Numbered from the stretch's first letter, positions 16,248 through 25,544 are shown. The stretch: 64,000 bases of DNA from Flavobacteriales bacterium (GCA_020852835.1 JADZAC010000006.1:59025-123024); one strand, 5' to 3'. Made by a program: numbers and translations. The notes: generated by a model from the letters alone, not told the origin.

Positions 16248-18293
16248 TTATGCAGGCTTGGATGCCTTCTCTTTTTCGTCGATCAGCTTCCGCATGGCAA
16301 ACAGCTCATCCCGCAATTGCGCGGCAGTGACGAAATCCAGCTCCTTTGCGGCCTTTTTCATCTGCGCTTCCAGCAGCTCGGCGTTTTTCTCCAGCTGCTC
16401 CACGGGCATATACTGCATCACGGGATCGGCGGCCATGCTGTATTCCTCGGGCTCCACGTAGGCCTTTGCGCCGGGGTGGTCCACCTGGTCGATCACGGCG
16501 GTCTGCTGGATCACCGAGCTGCGGTCGCGCTTGATCTGCGTGGGGGTAATGCCGTGTTCTTCATTGTAGGCCATCTGCTTGGCACGGCGGCGATCGGTCT
16601 CTTCCATGGTGCGGCGCATGCTGTCGGTGATCTTGTCCGCGTAGAAGATCACCAGCCCGTTGATGTTGCGCGCGGCACGGCCTGCCGTCTGCGTAAGGGA
16701 ACGGTTGCTGCGCAAAAAGCCTTCCTTGTCAGCGTCCAGCACAGCCACCAGCGAGACTTCAGGCAGGTCCAATCCCTCGCGTAGCAGGTTCACGCCTACC
16801 AGCACGTCGAAGAGGCCGAGGCGCAGTTGGCGCAGGATCTCGATGCGCTCCAATGTCTCCACGTCACTGTGGATGTACTTGCACTTCACGCCGTTCTTGC
16901 CTAAAAAATCGGTGAGTTCCTCGGCCATGCGCTTGGTGAGGGTGGTGACGAGCACGCGCTCTTCCTTTTCGGCGCGCTGGCGGATCTCGTAAAGCAGGTC
17001 GTCGATCTGGTCCTTGCTGGGGCGCACCTCGATGGGCGGGTCCAGCAGGCCGGTGGGGCGCACCACCTGCTCCACGATGATGCCCTCGCTGCGCTCCAGT
17101 TCAAAATCCGCCGGGGTGGCGCTCACAAACACCACCTGGCCGAGCATGCTCTCGAACTCATCGAACTTCAGCGGCCGGTTGTCCATGGCGCTGGGCAAGC
17201 GGAAGCCGTATTCCACGAGGTTCTTCTTGCGGCTGCGGTCGCCGCCGTACATGGCGCCGATCTGCCCGATAGTGACATGGCTCTCGTCGATCACGGTGAT
17301 GAAATCGTCCGGGAAGTAGTCCAGCAGGCAGAAGGGCCGCTGCCCTTGCTCCCTCCTGTCGAAGTAGCGGCTGTAGTTCTCAATGCCGCTGCAGTAGCCC
17401 AGTTCGCGCATCATCTCCAGGTCGTAGAGCACGCGCTCCTCTAAGCGTTTCGCCTCCAAGTGCTTGCCGATCTCCTTGAAGAACTCCACCTGCTTCACCA
17501 TGTCCGCCTGGATGGAGGAGATGGCGTCCTTGAGCGTGTCTTGGCTGGTGACGAAGATGTTCGCCGGGTAGATCGGCGTTTCGTCCACGGCCTCCAGTGT
17601 TTTGCCGTTGAGCACGTCGAAGCGCTCGATCTTTTCGATCTCGTCGCCCCAGAAGTGGATGCGGATGCCCTCGTCGGCGTAGGCCAAGTACACTTCCACC
17701 ACGTCGCCGCGCACGCGGAAGTTGCCTCGCCCCGGCTCGATGTCCTTGCGGCTGTACAGCGCGGAGACGAACTGGTGCAGCAGCGCATTGCGAGAAACTT
17801 TTTGCCCTTTGTGGACATGCACCACGCTCTTGTGGAACTCGGCCGGGTTGCCGATGCCGTAGATGCAGCTCACGCTGGCCACCACGATCACGTTGCGCCG
17901 CCCGCTTAGCAGCGCGCTGGTGGTGCTCAGCCTCAGCTTCTCAATTTCGCTGTTGATCGAGAGGTCCTTCTCGATGTACGTACCTGTGGTGGGCAGGTAG
18001 GCCTCGGGCTGGTAGTAGTCGTAGTAGCTCACGAAGTACTCCACGCGGTCGTTCGGGAAGAAGTGCTTGAACTCGCCGTAGAGCTGCGCGGCGAGGGTTT
18101 TGTTGTGGCTGAGGATGAGCGCGGGCCGGTCCAGCTGCGCGATCATGTTGGCCACGGTGAAGGTCTTGCCGGAGCCGGTTACGCCGAGCAGTGTCTGATA
18201 CTTGGTGCCGTCCTTGGCACCCTCCACCAATTGGTTGATGGCCTCGGGCTGGTCGCCTGTGGGCGTGAATTCGGAAATGAGGTTGAAGGGCAT
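16248..18293 (-). CDS. uvrB: Excinuclease ABC subunit UvrB
   Basis: The damage-verifying helicase of nucleotide excision repair, 681 residues. Walker A is GVTGSGKT (about residues 38-45). The damage-probing beta-hairpin is YYDYYQPEAYLP, Walker B is DESH, and helicase motif VI is QTAGRAARN. The C-terminal UVR motif (AQMKKAAKELDFVTAAQLRDEL region) contacts UvrC. The start MPFNLISEF fits the family; a TATTTTTG promoter element lies immediately before it. Confidence 0.97.
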   Translation of the reverse strand: MPFNLISEFTPTGDQPEAINQLVEGAKDGTKYQTLLGVTGSGKTFTVANMIAQLDRPALILSHNKTLAAQLYGEFKHFFPNDRVEYFVSYYDYYQPEAYLPTTGTYIEKDLSINSEIEKLRLSTTSALLSGRRNVIVVASVSCIYGIGNPAEFHKSVVHVHKGQKVSRNALLHQFVSALYSRKDIEPGRGNFRVRGDVVEVYLAYADEGIRIHFWGDEIEKIERFDVLNGKTLEAVDETPIYPANIFVTSQDTLKDAISSIQADMVKQVEFFKEIGKHLEAKRLEERVLYDLEMMRELGYCSGIENYSRYFDRREQGQRPFCLLDYFPDDFITVIDESHVTIGQIGAMYGGDRSRKKNLVEYGFRLPSAMDNRPLKFDEFESMLGQVVFVSATPADFELERSEGIIVEQVVRPTGLLDPPIEVRPSKDQIDDLLYEIRQRAEKEERVLVTTLTKRMAEELTDFLGKNGVKCKYIHSDVETLERIEILRQLRLGLFDVLVGVNLLREGLDLPEVSLVAVLDADKEGFLRSNRSLTQTAGRAARNINGLVIFYADKITDSMRRTMEETDRRRAKQMAYNEEHGITPTQIKRDRSSVIQQTAVIDQVDHPGAKAYVEPEEYSMAADPVMQYMPVEQLEKNAELLEAQMKKAAKELDFVTAAQLRDELFAMRKLIDEKEKASKPA

Positions 18294-18303
18294 GGGGAAC
18301 GTG

Positions 18304-18311
18304 CAAAAATA
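18304..18311 (-). promoter_or_regulatory. Putative -7 element of uvrB
   Basis: Minus-strand TATTTTTG, an exact TAnnTTTG match, 10 bases before the ATG. Confidence 0.5.
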
Positions 18312-18365
18312 GCGACCAACACCAGGGCTTGCGAGATCGACAACGAATGCCCAGTGCCACTTCCC

Positions 18366-18373
18366 TACCTTCA
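18366..18373 (+). promoter_or_regulatory. Putative -7 element of the DUF6728 gene
   Basis: TACCTTCA, one base off TAnnTTCG, 19 bases before the ATG. Confidence 0.3.
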
Positions 18374-18392
18374 CCAGGTGAACCCAAGCCCC

Positions 18393-18554
18393 ATGTTCCT
18401 CAAGCGCCTCAGCTACTACCTCAACCCGGCCACGCTCTTCGGCAAATCCAAGAATGACGTGAACCTGCGGTTCATGCACGGCATCAACCGCATCAGCATC
18501 TTCATGTTCTTGGTCTGCTTGATCGTGCTGCTGGTACGCGCCCTGTCGCGCTGA
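18393..18554 (+). CDS. DUF6728 family small membrane protein
   Basis: A 53-residue protein: an amphipathic N-terminus, the conserved core NDVNLRFMHGINRISIFMFL and one membrane helix ending in ALSR. The N-x-RFMHGINRIS block is what I recall of DUF6728, a short Bacteroidota-specific family without assigned function. The ATG of MFLKRLSYYL is preferred because a promoter-like element lies just before it. The gene converges with the NlpE-like gene, leaving 8 bases between stops. Confidence 0.75.
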   Translation: MFLKRLSYYLNPATLFGKSKNDVNLRFMHGINRISIFMFLVCLIVLLVRALSR

Positions 18555-18562
18555 ACAACACC

Positions 18563-19276
18563 CTACTGGCAACCCTGGCGCTCCAGCACCTGTTCCAGTT
18601 TCAGCAGGTACAGGTACTCATCGGTGCCATCCCCTTCCATCGCAGATCCTTCACGCAGGGTGGCCACCACGCGCACATACACGGGAAGCTGGGTGCCGGG
18701 CTTGAGCTTGCCGTAGGTGCGTTCCAGCTCCAGTGCGGCGCCTTCGATCCCGGCCGGGTCCATGGCCACGGGGATAGCATACTTGCTACCGCACGGCGTG
18801 AGGCTGTGCGAATCAGCGTAGTACACGTAGCCGCCGGTGAGGTACATGGCGCTGGCGGGCATGGCACCCACGCGGCGAATGGCGTAGGAAAGTGGACTGT
18901 CGATGGGCTTGCCCTCGGCATCCAACGGCTCCAGCACATCACCCGAGCGGCTCCAGCCCATGGGCGCGTCCGCCGTGGTGAGCGTAAGGCGGTCACCGGC
19001 CACGGACCACTCGCCGATTTCGCCGTAGGGGATGCTGTCGCGTTCCAAATACCGGCGGCGCAGCACATAGGTGCTGTCCTCGCGCAGTTCCAGCACGGTG
19101 AAGATGCCAGGGCAGTCGGCGCAGGGAACAGTGTCGGCATAGGTTCCTGCCCATGCTGGTTCAGCCGGTGGAAGGGAGTCCGTTGCGACAGGAAGGCGTT
19201 CATCGACCGTGGAAGGCGCCCCGCACGTGGCAAGTAGCGCCAAGGCGGCAATGGGAAGCAGCGGTTTCAAGTCCAT
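18563..19276 (-). CDS. NlpE-like copper-resistance/envelope-stress lipoprotein
   Basis: 237 residues with a lipoprotein-type signal (lipobox-like LLATC, Cys18). The NlpE N-terminal domain is visible: GTYADTVPCADCPGIFTVLELREDSTYVL, containing the CxxC pair, then a GEWSV-x-GDRLTL strand. In E. coli, NlpE senses envelope and copper stress through Cpx; that role is not demonstrated here. The C-terminal half, with an 'LTGGYVYYADSHSLTPCGS' stretch, resembles a second META/NlpE-like barrel. The start Met15 of the longer frame is chosen because the signal peptide begins there. It is divergent from the WbqC-like gene, 40 bases away. Confidence 0.8.
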   Translation of the reverse strand: MDLKPLLPIAALALLATCGAPSTVDERLPVATDSLPPAEPAWAGTYADTVPCADCPGIFTVLELREDSTYVLRRRYLERDSIPYGEIGEWSVAGDRLTLTTADAPMGWSRSGDVLEPLDAEGKPIDSPLSYAIRRVGAMPASAMYLTGGYVYYADSHSLTPCGSKYAIPVAMDPAGIEGAALELERTYGKLKPGTQLPVYVRVVATLREGSAMEGDGTDEYLYLLKLEQVLERQGCQ

Positions 19277-19316
19277 AGCGCAAAGAAACAACGCCGCCCG
19301 TTCATCTTTGTGCGCC

Positions 19317-19973
19317 ATGGCGCAAACCCTGTTGATGTCCGCCTTTTACTTCGGAAGCGTGGAGCACTACGCCGTGATCGCGCGCAGCGGGCGCGTTGTG
19401 ATCAACCTCGGTGAGCACTATGAGCGGCAGAGCTATCGTACGCGCACCAGCATCGTGGGCCCCAACGGGCGACAAGCGTTGCAGGTGCACATCGTGCGGT
19501 GCAGCGGTGAAAAGATGCCCATGGGCACGGTGGACCTTAGTTACACGGAGCCTTGGCACCGCCAGCACCTGCAGGCCATCCGCACCGCGTACGGCATGGC
19601 ACCCTGGTTCATCCACTACATCGATGAGGTGGAAGCGCTCCTTGTGAAGAAGTACGATCGGCTGGCAGATCTGGACCTGGCCAGCATGCACATGGTGCTG
19701 CGGTGGTTGCGCCTGGAGCCCGCGATCACGGTGGCCGAAAGCTATGTGGAGCCCGCAACGGCCACAGCGGAAGGCTTATTGGACCTGCGCACTGCCCTGC
19801 ATCCGAAGCGACCGTTGCCGCCAACAGTCCCGGCCGTGGCGCCCTATGCCCAGGTCTTTGCCGACAGGCACGGTTTCCAAGGCCGCGTAAGCGTGCTGGA
19901 CCTGGTGATGAACCTGGGGCCCGAGGCACCCCAAGCCCTGCTGCGCGCGGCACCGGGGCTCACTCCTCGGTGA
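19317..19973 (+). CDS. WbqC family protein
   Basis: A 218-residue cytoplasmic protein. The N-terminus LLMSAFYFGSVEHYAVIARS matches the WbqC family (normally L-x-x-A-Y-F-P-x-I-x-Y), followed by the ERQSYRTRTSIVGPNGRQALQVHIV block. The family is linked to polysaccharide or amino-sugar modification, without a firm reaction. Its 3' end overlaps the convergent M16 gene by 14 bases. A CATCTTTG promoter-like element lies just before the start and shares the 40-base intergenic space with the divergent NlpE-like gene. Confidence 0.82.
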   Translation: MAQTLLMSAFYFGSVEHYAVIARSGRVVINLGEHYERQSYRTRTSIVGPNGRQALQVHIVRCSGEKMPMGTVDLSYTEPWHRQHLQAIRTAYGMAPWFIHYIDEVEALLVKKYDRLADLDLASMHMVLRWLRLEPAITVAESYVEPATATAEGLLDLRTALHPKRPLPPTVPAVAPYAQVFADRHGFQGRVSVLDLVMNLGPEAPQALLRAAPGLTPR

Positions 19974-22137
19974 ACACGGCCGCCGGGATGCCCTTGTTGA
20001 CGCTGATGACAGTGGCCTTCAACGTCATTTCCATGGCGCCGCCCTGGTGCAAGGTGTGCGGGAAGAGCACGCCTTCCACGGGCTTGTAGTCGGTGTAATC
20101 GGTGATGATCTGCACCATGCCCCCGTCCTCCTGCGCCTGTTGCTCCTTGCGGCGCAGCTTCAGGCCGGTGGCCGCATCATAGTAGTCATCAAACCGGCCG
20201 CCGGCCAAGGTGTTCACATTTACACGGTAGGCTTTCACCCCGTTGATGTCCACCACGCCCATGAGCTGGGCCACCTGCCCCATGTCGGCGTAGTGCAGCT
20301 CCGGAACGGCATAGGCGTTGCGCGCCGCCTCGTCGAGCTGCGTGCCCTCCAGTTCCTGCTCCCCCATCATGCCCTTGATCTTGCCGCGCTTGCCGTCGTA
20401 CATGATCTGCTGCAGCAGCATGGGGCCGACCTTCATTTCCATGCCGTACTTCCCAGGCACCTTGTTGTATTCGACAAGGGTGGCTTCCATGCCCTGAACG
20501 GTGGTGGCGTACTCCTTCTTCAGGTCCTTGATCTTCTCCACGGCTTTTTTGCCGCCGATGGCCTTGATGTAGGCATCGAGCACCGCTTGTGCGGTCATGC
20601 CTGCCGGTGCGGGCGAAGCGCCCTCCGTGGGGTCGATCCGCACCACGTCGCCATTGGCATCCAGGTCCAGCACGGGGTTGGCCCCGGCCAGTGCGGCGAG
20701 GTTCTTGGCAACGGAGGCCTTGTCGCCCACCACCAGCACGGTGCAACTGTCCGGATGCAGGAACCGCGCGGCAGCGCGTTGCACATCGGCCGCGGTCACG
20801 GCATCCAAGCGCTTGAGGTAGGTCTCGTAGTGGTCCTCGGACAGGTCGTTGAGGAAGGTGTTGAGCGCAAAGCGGGCCACGGTGCGCGGGTCTTCCAAGG
20901 AGCGGGCGAAGCTGCCGGCCATGTAGCTCTTGGCCAAAGCGAGTTCTTCGGCGGTGACCGGTGCCTGTTGGATATGCTTGATCTCTTTGAGCAATTCGGC
21001 AACGGCGCTGTCGGTTACCGCATTGCGCACGCTGCAACCGCCGCTGAAGGCGCCGCACCAGCGGTCGGCATCGAGGCTGGAATAGGCCCCGTAGGTGTAG
21101 CCCTTGTCCTCGCGCAGGTTCTGCATGAGGCGGGCATTGAACACGCCGCCGCCCAGGATGGTGTTGAGCACCTGGGCTTCGATGGCCATGGGATCATTGG
21201 GCTTGAGCTGCACGGGGAACACCACCTTGATGACGCTTTGGGCGCTGCCCGGCCGGTCCACCATGGCCACGCGGATGCTTCGCGGCAATGCGGGGGCGGT
21301 GCCATTGGCCGGCACCACGGGCCCCAGGTCCTGCACCACTTCCTGCCCTTGGGCGTTCTTGGCGACGGGCATTGGCGCACCTTGCCAGTTGCCGAAGAGC
21401 TTGGCGGCGAGCTGTTCACCTTCCGATGCACTGATGTCGCCCACCAGCACCAGATATCCCTGCTTGGGCTGGAAGAAGTGGCGGTAGTAGGCATACACGT
21501 TGTTGCGCGCCAGCCGTTTCAAGGAGGCCTCAGTGGTCACCTCACCGTAGGGATGTGCTTTGCCATAGGTGAGCGCGTGGCCCACCACCTCGGCGATCTG
21601 GTCGGGGTCGTCGCTGCGGGCCTGCACCTGCGAGAGCAAGCGGGTACGGGCTTTCTCAAACTCCGCCTCGGGATAGGTGGCCGAGGTGATCACTTCCTGC
21701 ACCAACTGCATCAGCGCGGGGAAGTTCTTCTTCAGGCTGGTGGCATAGAGGCCGTTGCTGCTGCCGGAAAGCTGCGCACCCAGACCGTCGATCCGTTCAT
21801 CGAGCTCTTCCTTGGCATAGTGCACCGTGCCGCTGGTGAGCAGTTCACCAGCCAATTCCTGCATGCCGGCAAGGTCTCCTTGGTTCACCGGCGGGATATC
21901 GAAACGCACTTGGGCGCTCACCACCGGGGTGCGGTGGTTCTCCACAATGATCAGCCGCATGCCGTTGGGCAGCAGGGAGGTCTTGTATTGGCCCAGGTGT
22001 ACTTCGGGTGCCGGCGCGGCCGGAGGGGCTTGGGTGCGGTCCACTTGTGCGATCATGGAAACCGGGATCATCAGGGTTGCGGCCAGCGCAAGGGTTTGAA
22101 GCGGTGTGCTTTTCATGTGCTTCCGTTGGCGGTTCAT
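19960..22137 (-). CDS. M16-family peptidase homologue without zinc motif, with C-terminal LolA-like domain
   Basis: 725 residues. After a signal peptide come two M16 (pitrilysin/MPP-like) halves. Where active members have HxxEH, this one reads GMQELAGELLTSGT (about residues 91-104), so zinc ligands and catalytic Glu are gone. The C-terminal 220 residues (DAYIKAIGGKKAVEKI onward) resemble the outer-membrane lipoprotein-sorting (LolA-like) domain often fused to such proteins in Bacteroidota. Its ATG overlaps the stop of the active M16 gene upstream (ATGA); an alternative start lies seven codons in (22116). It is likely the non-catalytic partner of a heterodimer in the periplasm. Confidence 0.87.
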   Translation of the reverse strand: MNRQRKHMKSTPLQTLALAATLMIPVSMIAQVDRTQAPPAAPAPEVHLGQYKTSLLPNGMRLIIVENHRTPVVSAQVRFDIPPVNQGDLAGMQELAGELLTSGTVHYAKEELDERIDGLGAQLSGSSNGLYATSLKKNFPALMQLVQEVITSATYPEAEFEKARTRLLSQVQARSDDPDQIAEVVGHALTYGKAHPYGEVTTEASLKRLARNNVYAYYRHFFQPKQGYLVLVGDISASEGEQLAAKLFGNWQGAPMPVAKNAQGQEVVQDLGPVVPANGTAPALPRSIRVAMVDRPGSAQSVIKVVFPVQLKPNDPMAIEAQVLNTILGGGVFNARLMQNLREDKGYTYGAYSSLDADRWCGAFSGGCSVRNAVTDSAVAELLKEIKHIQQAPVTAEELALAKSYMAGSFARSLEDPRTVARFALNTFLNDLSEDHYETYLKRLDAVTAADVQRAAARFLHPDSCTVLVVGDKASVAKNLAALAGANPVLDLDANGDVVRIDPTEGASPAPAGMTAQAVLDAYIKAIGGKKAVEKIKDLKKEYATTVQGMEATLVEYNKVPGKYGMEMKVGPMLLQQIMYDGKRGKIKGMMGEQELEGTQLDEAARNAYAVPELHYADMGQVAQLMGVVDINGVKAYRVNVNTLAGGRFDDYYDAATGLKLRRKEQQAQEDGGMVQIITDYTDYKPVEGVLFPHTLHQGGAMEMTLKATVISVNKGIPAAVFTEE

Positions 22138-23453
22138 TTTTTCTGGCTCAAAGGCAGGTAGTGCAATACCACGCGGTTCTCCGGCACGAAGTACTTGCGG
22201 GCCACGCGCTGGATGTCGGCGGCGGTGACCGCCAGGTACTGGTCCACCTCGGTGTTCACCTTGGCCGTACCGCCCAAGAAGGTGTAGGCGTTGGCCAGGT
22301 TGTGGGCAATGCCCGACATGCGGTTGTTGTCCATGGCATGTTCCGTTTCCAGCTGCACCTTCAGTTTGGCCAGCTCGGCTTCGGGCACCGCTTCCTGGCG
22401 CACCCGCTCAAACTGCTTGTCCATGCTGGCTTCAAGGCTGTCCGGCGCCACGCCCATGTTGGCCACGGCAAAGGCAATGGCCAAGCCCGGGTCCTCGAAA
22501 GGCAGGCTGAAGGAACCCACGTACACGGCCTTCTGTTCGGCTTCCTTCACGTTCTTCACCAAGCGGCTGCTGTTGCCGTTGCTCAGCAGGCGGTTCAGCA
22601 TGTCCACCGCGTAGAAATCGGCGGTGCCCAAGGCAGGGATGCGGTAGGCCTGCACCACGGCCGGCAGTTGGATCTTGTCGTAGACCGTGTCGCGCACTTC
22701 CCCTTGCATGGGCGGCTCCACCGCTTGGCTGCGCGGCACCTCTCCCCCTTTGGCAATGGGTCCGAAATACTTGGCAAGGTCGGCTTTGGCCTGCTTGGGG
22801 TCGAAGTCGCCCGCCAGCACCAGCACCGCGTTGTTGGGCACGTAAAAGGTCTTGTAGAAGGTCTTGTAATCGTTCTCGTTGGCGGCATTGAGGTCCTCCA
22901 TGTACCCGATGGTGGGCCACTGGTAGGGATGCACCTTGTATGCGCGCTTGAGCACTTCGGGCAGGATGCTGCCATAGGGCTGGTTCTCATAGCGCTGGCG
23001 CCGCTCTTCCTTCACCACCTCACGCTGGGTTTCAATGCCCACCTGCTCCACCTTGGCGTGCATCATGCGCTCGCTCTCCAACCACAGCCCCAGGTTGAGC
23101 TGGTTGCTGGGCAGCACCTCGTAGTAGTAGGTGCGATCGCCCGTGGTGTTGGCGTTCAACACGCCACCGGCCTTCTCCACGTATTTGGAGAACTCGCCGC
23201 GCCCGATGTTTTCCGAGCCCTCGAACAGCAGGTGCTCGAAAAAGTGTGCGAAGCCGCGCCGGTCGGAAGCTTCATCCTTGCTGCCCACATGGTACATCAC
23301 GGCCACGGCCACAATGGGCGTGGACCTGTCCTCATGCAGGATCACATGCAGTCCGTTGGGCAGGTCGAATTCCGTGTACTTGATCTCGCGGGCCTGGGCC
23401 ACGGCCGTGATGGATGCCATCGTGCAGGCGGTTAGGGTGGTGAGTGTTCTCAT
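22134..23453 (-). CDS. M16 family zinc metallopeptidase, active subunit
   Basis: 439 residues with a signal peptide ending near AVAQA (about residue 21). The inverted zinc motif HFFEH is at residues 70-74, with the third ligand Glu about 76 residues later in REVVKEE. Both M16 lobes are present. It processes peptides in the periplasm, probably with the inactive paralogue whose start overlaps its stop. The start at MRTLTTLTAC is the only one giving a signal peptide, and a TACCTTCG promoter element lies 30 bases upstream. Confidence 0.92.
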   Translation of the reverse strand: MRTLTTLTACTMASITAVAQAREIKYTEFDLPNGLHVILHEDRSTPIVAVAVMYHVGSKDEASDRRGFAHFFEHLLFEGSENIGRGEFSKYVEKAGGVLNANTTGDRTYYYEVLPSNQLNLGLWLESERMMHAKVEQVGIETQREVVKEERRQRYENQPYGSILPEVLKRAYKVHPYQWPTIGYMEDLNAANENDYKTFYKTFYVPNNAVLVLAGDFDPKQAKADLAKYFGPIAKGGEVPRSQAVEPPMQGEVRDTVYDKIQLPAVVQAYRIPALGTADFYAVDMLNRLLSNGNSSRLVKNVKEAEQKAVYVGSFSLPFEDPGLAIAFAVANMGVAPDSLEASMDKQFERVRQEAVPEAELAKLKVQLETEHAMDNNRMSGIAHNLANAYTFLGGTAKVNTEVDQYLAVTAADIQRVARKYFVPENRVVLHYLPLSQKK

Positions 23454-23483
23454 GCTTCCGTGCCTTCGGTACGTGAAGGGGCG

Positions 23484-23491
23484 CGAAGGTA
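23484..23491 (-). promoter_or_regulatory. Putative -7 element of the M16 pair
   Basis: Minus-strand TACCTTCG, a TAnnTTYG match, 30 bases before the ATG of the active M16 gene. Confidence 0.45.
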
Positions 23492-23664
23492 GGAAACCCC
23501 CGGTGCGCTGCGGCCAGCCCGGGACCGGCGGGCGGTGCAGCTGCCGGGCGGCACCTTGTGCCATGGAAAAACCACCGACCGGCGCATTGCGCTGGAAGCG
23601 AACTTTGCGCGTGGCGGAACTGAACCCGCACGGGCCGCAACCCGTAAAAAGTCCGCCCTTCGCC

Positions 23665-25230
23665 ATGCTGCAACGCAACGCATCCCGCGCAACCGACCGC
23701 CTGCTCACCCCGGGCGTGGTGGCGTTATTGCAGGCCTTGCAGGAGCAGTTCGGCGCACGGCGGCTGGAAGTCCTGCGCAGCGGTGAAGCCCGCCGGGAAG
23801 AGCTGCGCAACGGCATCACCGCGCCCCTCAACGGCACGGCGGCCATCCGCATGGAGGAGTGGCAGGTGGATCCCGTGTCGGCAGGCCTTATGGAACGCCG
23901 CGTGGAGCTGCTCGGCGGATGCAGCCGCAAGGAACTGATCGACGGCATGAACAGCGGTGCCAAGAGCTACGTGGCCGACCTGTGGAACATGACGCCCAAC
24001 CTGCCCGACGCCATCCTGCGCGCCCATAAGAACATCGAGAAGGCCGCCGGATTGCGCTTGGCCTATGTGGACGTGGATGGTGACCGGGTGCGGATCAATC
24101 CGCGCAGCACCACCCGGCTGATGGTGGCTCCCCGGCCGTTGCACGTGCTCCACGGTTCCATCCAAGGCATGGCCGGGCCCCTGCCGGCCACCTTCGTGGA
24201 CCTGGCCATCCATGCCGTGCTCTGCGGGGAGGTCCTGCGCCAACGCCAAGGCGGCATCTATCTATACCTGCACGGGGTGCGCGGCCATGAGGAGGCCACC
24301 TTTGCGGCAACCCTGTTCAGCTTTTTGGAAGACCGCTTGGACCTGCCCCTCGGCACGATCCGCGCCACGGTGAAACTGGACAACCTGGCCGTGGTGCTGG
24401 AGGCCGAAGAGGTGCTCCATGCGCTGCGGCACCACGCCGCCGGGCTCGCCTTGGCCCCGCAAGGCTATGCAGCCGACCATGTGGCCTTGTTCAGCACGCC
24501 GGACAAGCCGGCCTTGCCGGACCGCAACCACATCGGGTTCAATGCCGCTTTCCTGCGGAGCGTGAGCATGCGTGCGATCAGCATCTGCCACCGCCGCCAT
24601 GTGCATGCCATGGGCGCCTCCGCATATGTGCTGCCTCCCGAAGACCGCGGCATGATCCGGCCGGAATACTTGGAGATGATCGCCGACAAGGAACGCGAAG
24701 CGCTCGATGGCCACGATGGCACGCTGGTGGCCCACCCCGGGCTGGTGAACGCGGCCATGACCGAATTCAACAAGAGCATGCCTCGGGCCCACCAAATGGA
24801 CTACCAGCCCGAGGACCACACCACCTTGGAGGATCTGGTGCGCCCGCCGGATGGCGAGATCACCACGGAAGGGATACAGAGCAGCATCCGCGTGGTGATC
24901 AAAGCGCTCACCACCTTCGAGCAGAACCACGGCTTGATCGAGCAGGGCGGCCGCCTGCACGATCGCTCATCCGTACACCTGGCCATGCTGCTGCTGTGGC
25001 ACTGGACACAGAACAAGGCCTGCTACATCACCTCCACGGGCTTGGAAGTGCATGCGGACGTGATGAAGTTCCTGATCCGCAAAGAAGGGGAAAAGCTGTT
25101 CGCCAACCAGGATCCAGACCTCCAGGAACGGGCGCGTGCCGCTGCCCAGCGGTTGACCGCCGTGGTGCTGGCCCCCGAACCGCCAAAGGACCTGATGGAA
25201 CCTGCGCCCTTGATGAACATGGCCCGATGA
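23665..25230 (+). CDS. Malate synthase A-like protein with altered active site
   Basis: 521 residues, the length of malate synthase A, which condenses glyoxylate and acetyl-CoA in the glyoxylate shunt. Homology runs end to end: the N-terminal TAAIRMEEWQVDPVSAGLMERRVEL, LFSFLEDRLDLPLGTIRATV, and DGHDGTLVAHPGLVNAAMTEFN are close to the enzyme. The presumed catalytic base is present (LHDRSS, about Asp433). Key positions differ: MADFED has become VADLWN (about 103-108), the RVRG arginine motif is APRP (about 155-158), the metal-ligand ETL is DNL (about 239-241), and the GLNxGRWDYIF signature is rebuilt as GLALAPQGYAADH. It may be an inactive or repurposed homologue. Confidence 0.75.
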   Translation: MLQRNASRATDRLLTPGVVALLQALQEQFGARRLEVLRSGEARREELRNGITAPLNGTAAIRMEEWQVDPVSAGLMERRVELLGGCSRKELIDGMNSGAKSYVADLWNMTPNLPDAILRAHKNIEKAAGLRLAYVDVDGDRVRINPRSTTRLMVAPRPLHVLHGSIQGMAGPLPATFVDLAIHAVLCGEVLRQRQGGIYLYLHGVRGHEEATFAATLFSFLEDRLDLPLGTIRATVKLDNLAVVLEAEEVLHALRHHAAGLALAPQGYAADHVALFSTPDKPALPDRNHIGFNAAFLRSVSMRAISICHRRHVHAMGASAYVLPPEDRGMIRPEYLEMIADKEREALDGHDGTLVAHPGLVNAAMTEFNKSMPRAHQMDYQPEDHTTLEDLVRPPDGEITTEGIQSSIRVVIKALTTFEQNHGLIEQGGRLHDRSSVHLAMLLLWHWTQNKACYITSTGLEVHADVMKFLIRKEGEKLFANQDPDLQERARAAAQRLTAVVLAPEPPKDLMEPAPLMNMAR

Positions 25231-25517
25231 GCACGACAGAAACGCTGTGGACCTCCTGTGCAGAGCGGCTGCCCCGCGATGGCCAACGGGTGTTGTGCTG
25301 GCTGCCCGACCATGCAGTGCACCTGCCGGGCCTGGCCAACATGGAACAGCGCAACGTGGTGATCCTGCGCTTCGCCGAAGACTGGTTCCTGAAGAACCCA
25401 AGCAAGACCGGGCGCAGCACGCACCGCCACTTTTGGTTGGGGGAAGGTTCCAGCAACTGCTTCTTCGAACGCGTTACGCATTGGGCCCCGCTGCCCGGCG
25501 GGCCGACGGAGCCGTGA
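25227..25517 (+). CDS. DUF551-domain protein
   Basis: 96 residues. The pattern W-x-x-C-A-E-R-L-P-R-D-G-Q-R-V-L-C-W near the start and VTHWAPLPGGP at the end is that of DUF551, a short domain first seen in phage proteins, of unknown function. The ATG overlaps the stop of the malate-synthase-like gene (ATGA), so the two are translationally coupled. A strong hairpin follows. No signal or membrane segment. Confidence 0.75.
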   Translation: MSTTETLWTSCAERLPRDGQRVLCWLPDHAVHLPGLANMEQRNVVILRFAEDWFLKNPSKTGRSTHRHFWLGEGSSNCFFERVTHWAPLPGGPTEP

Positions 25518-25544
25518 TCTCACCTGTGGCGGAAAATGCAGAAA

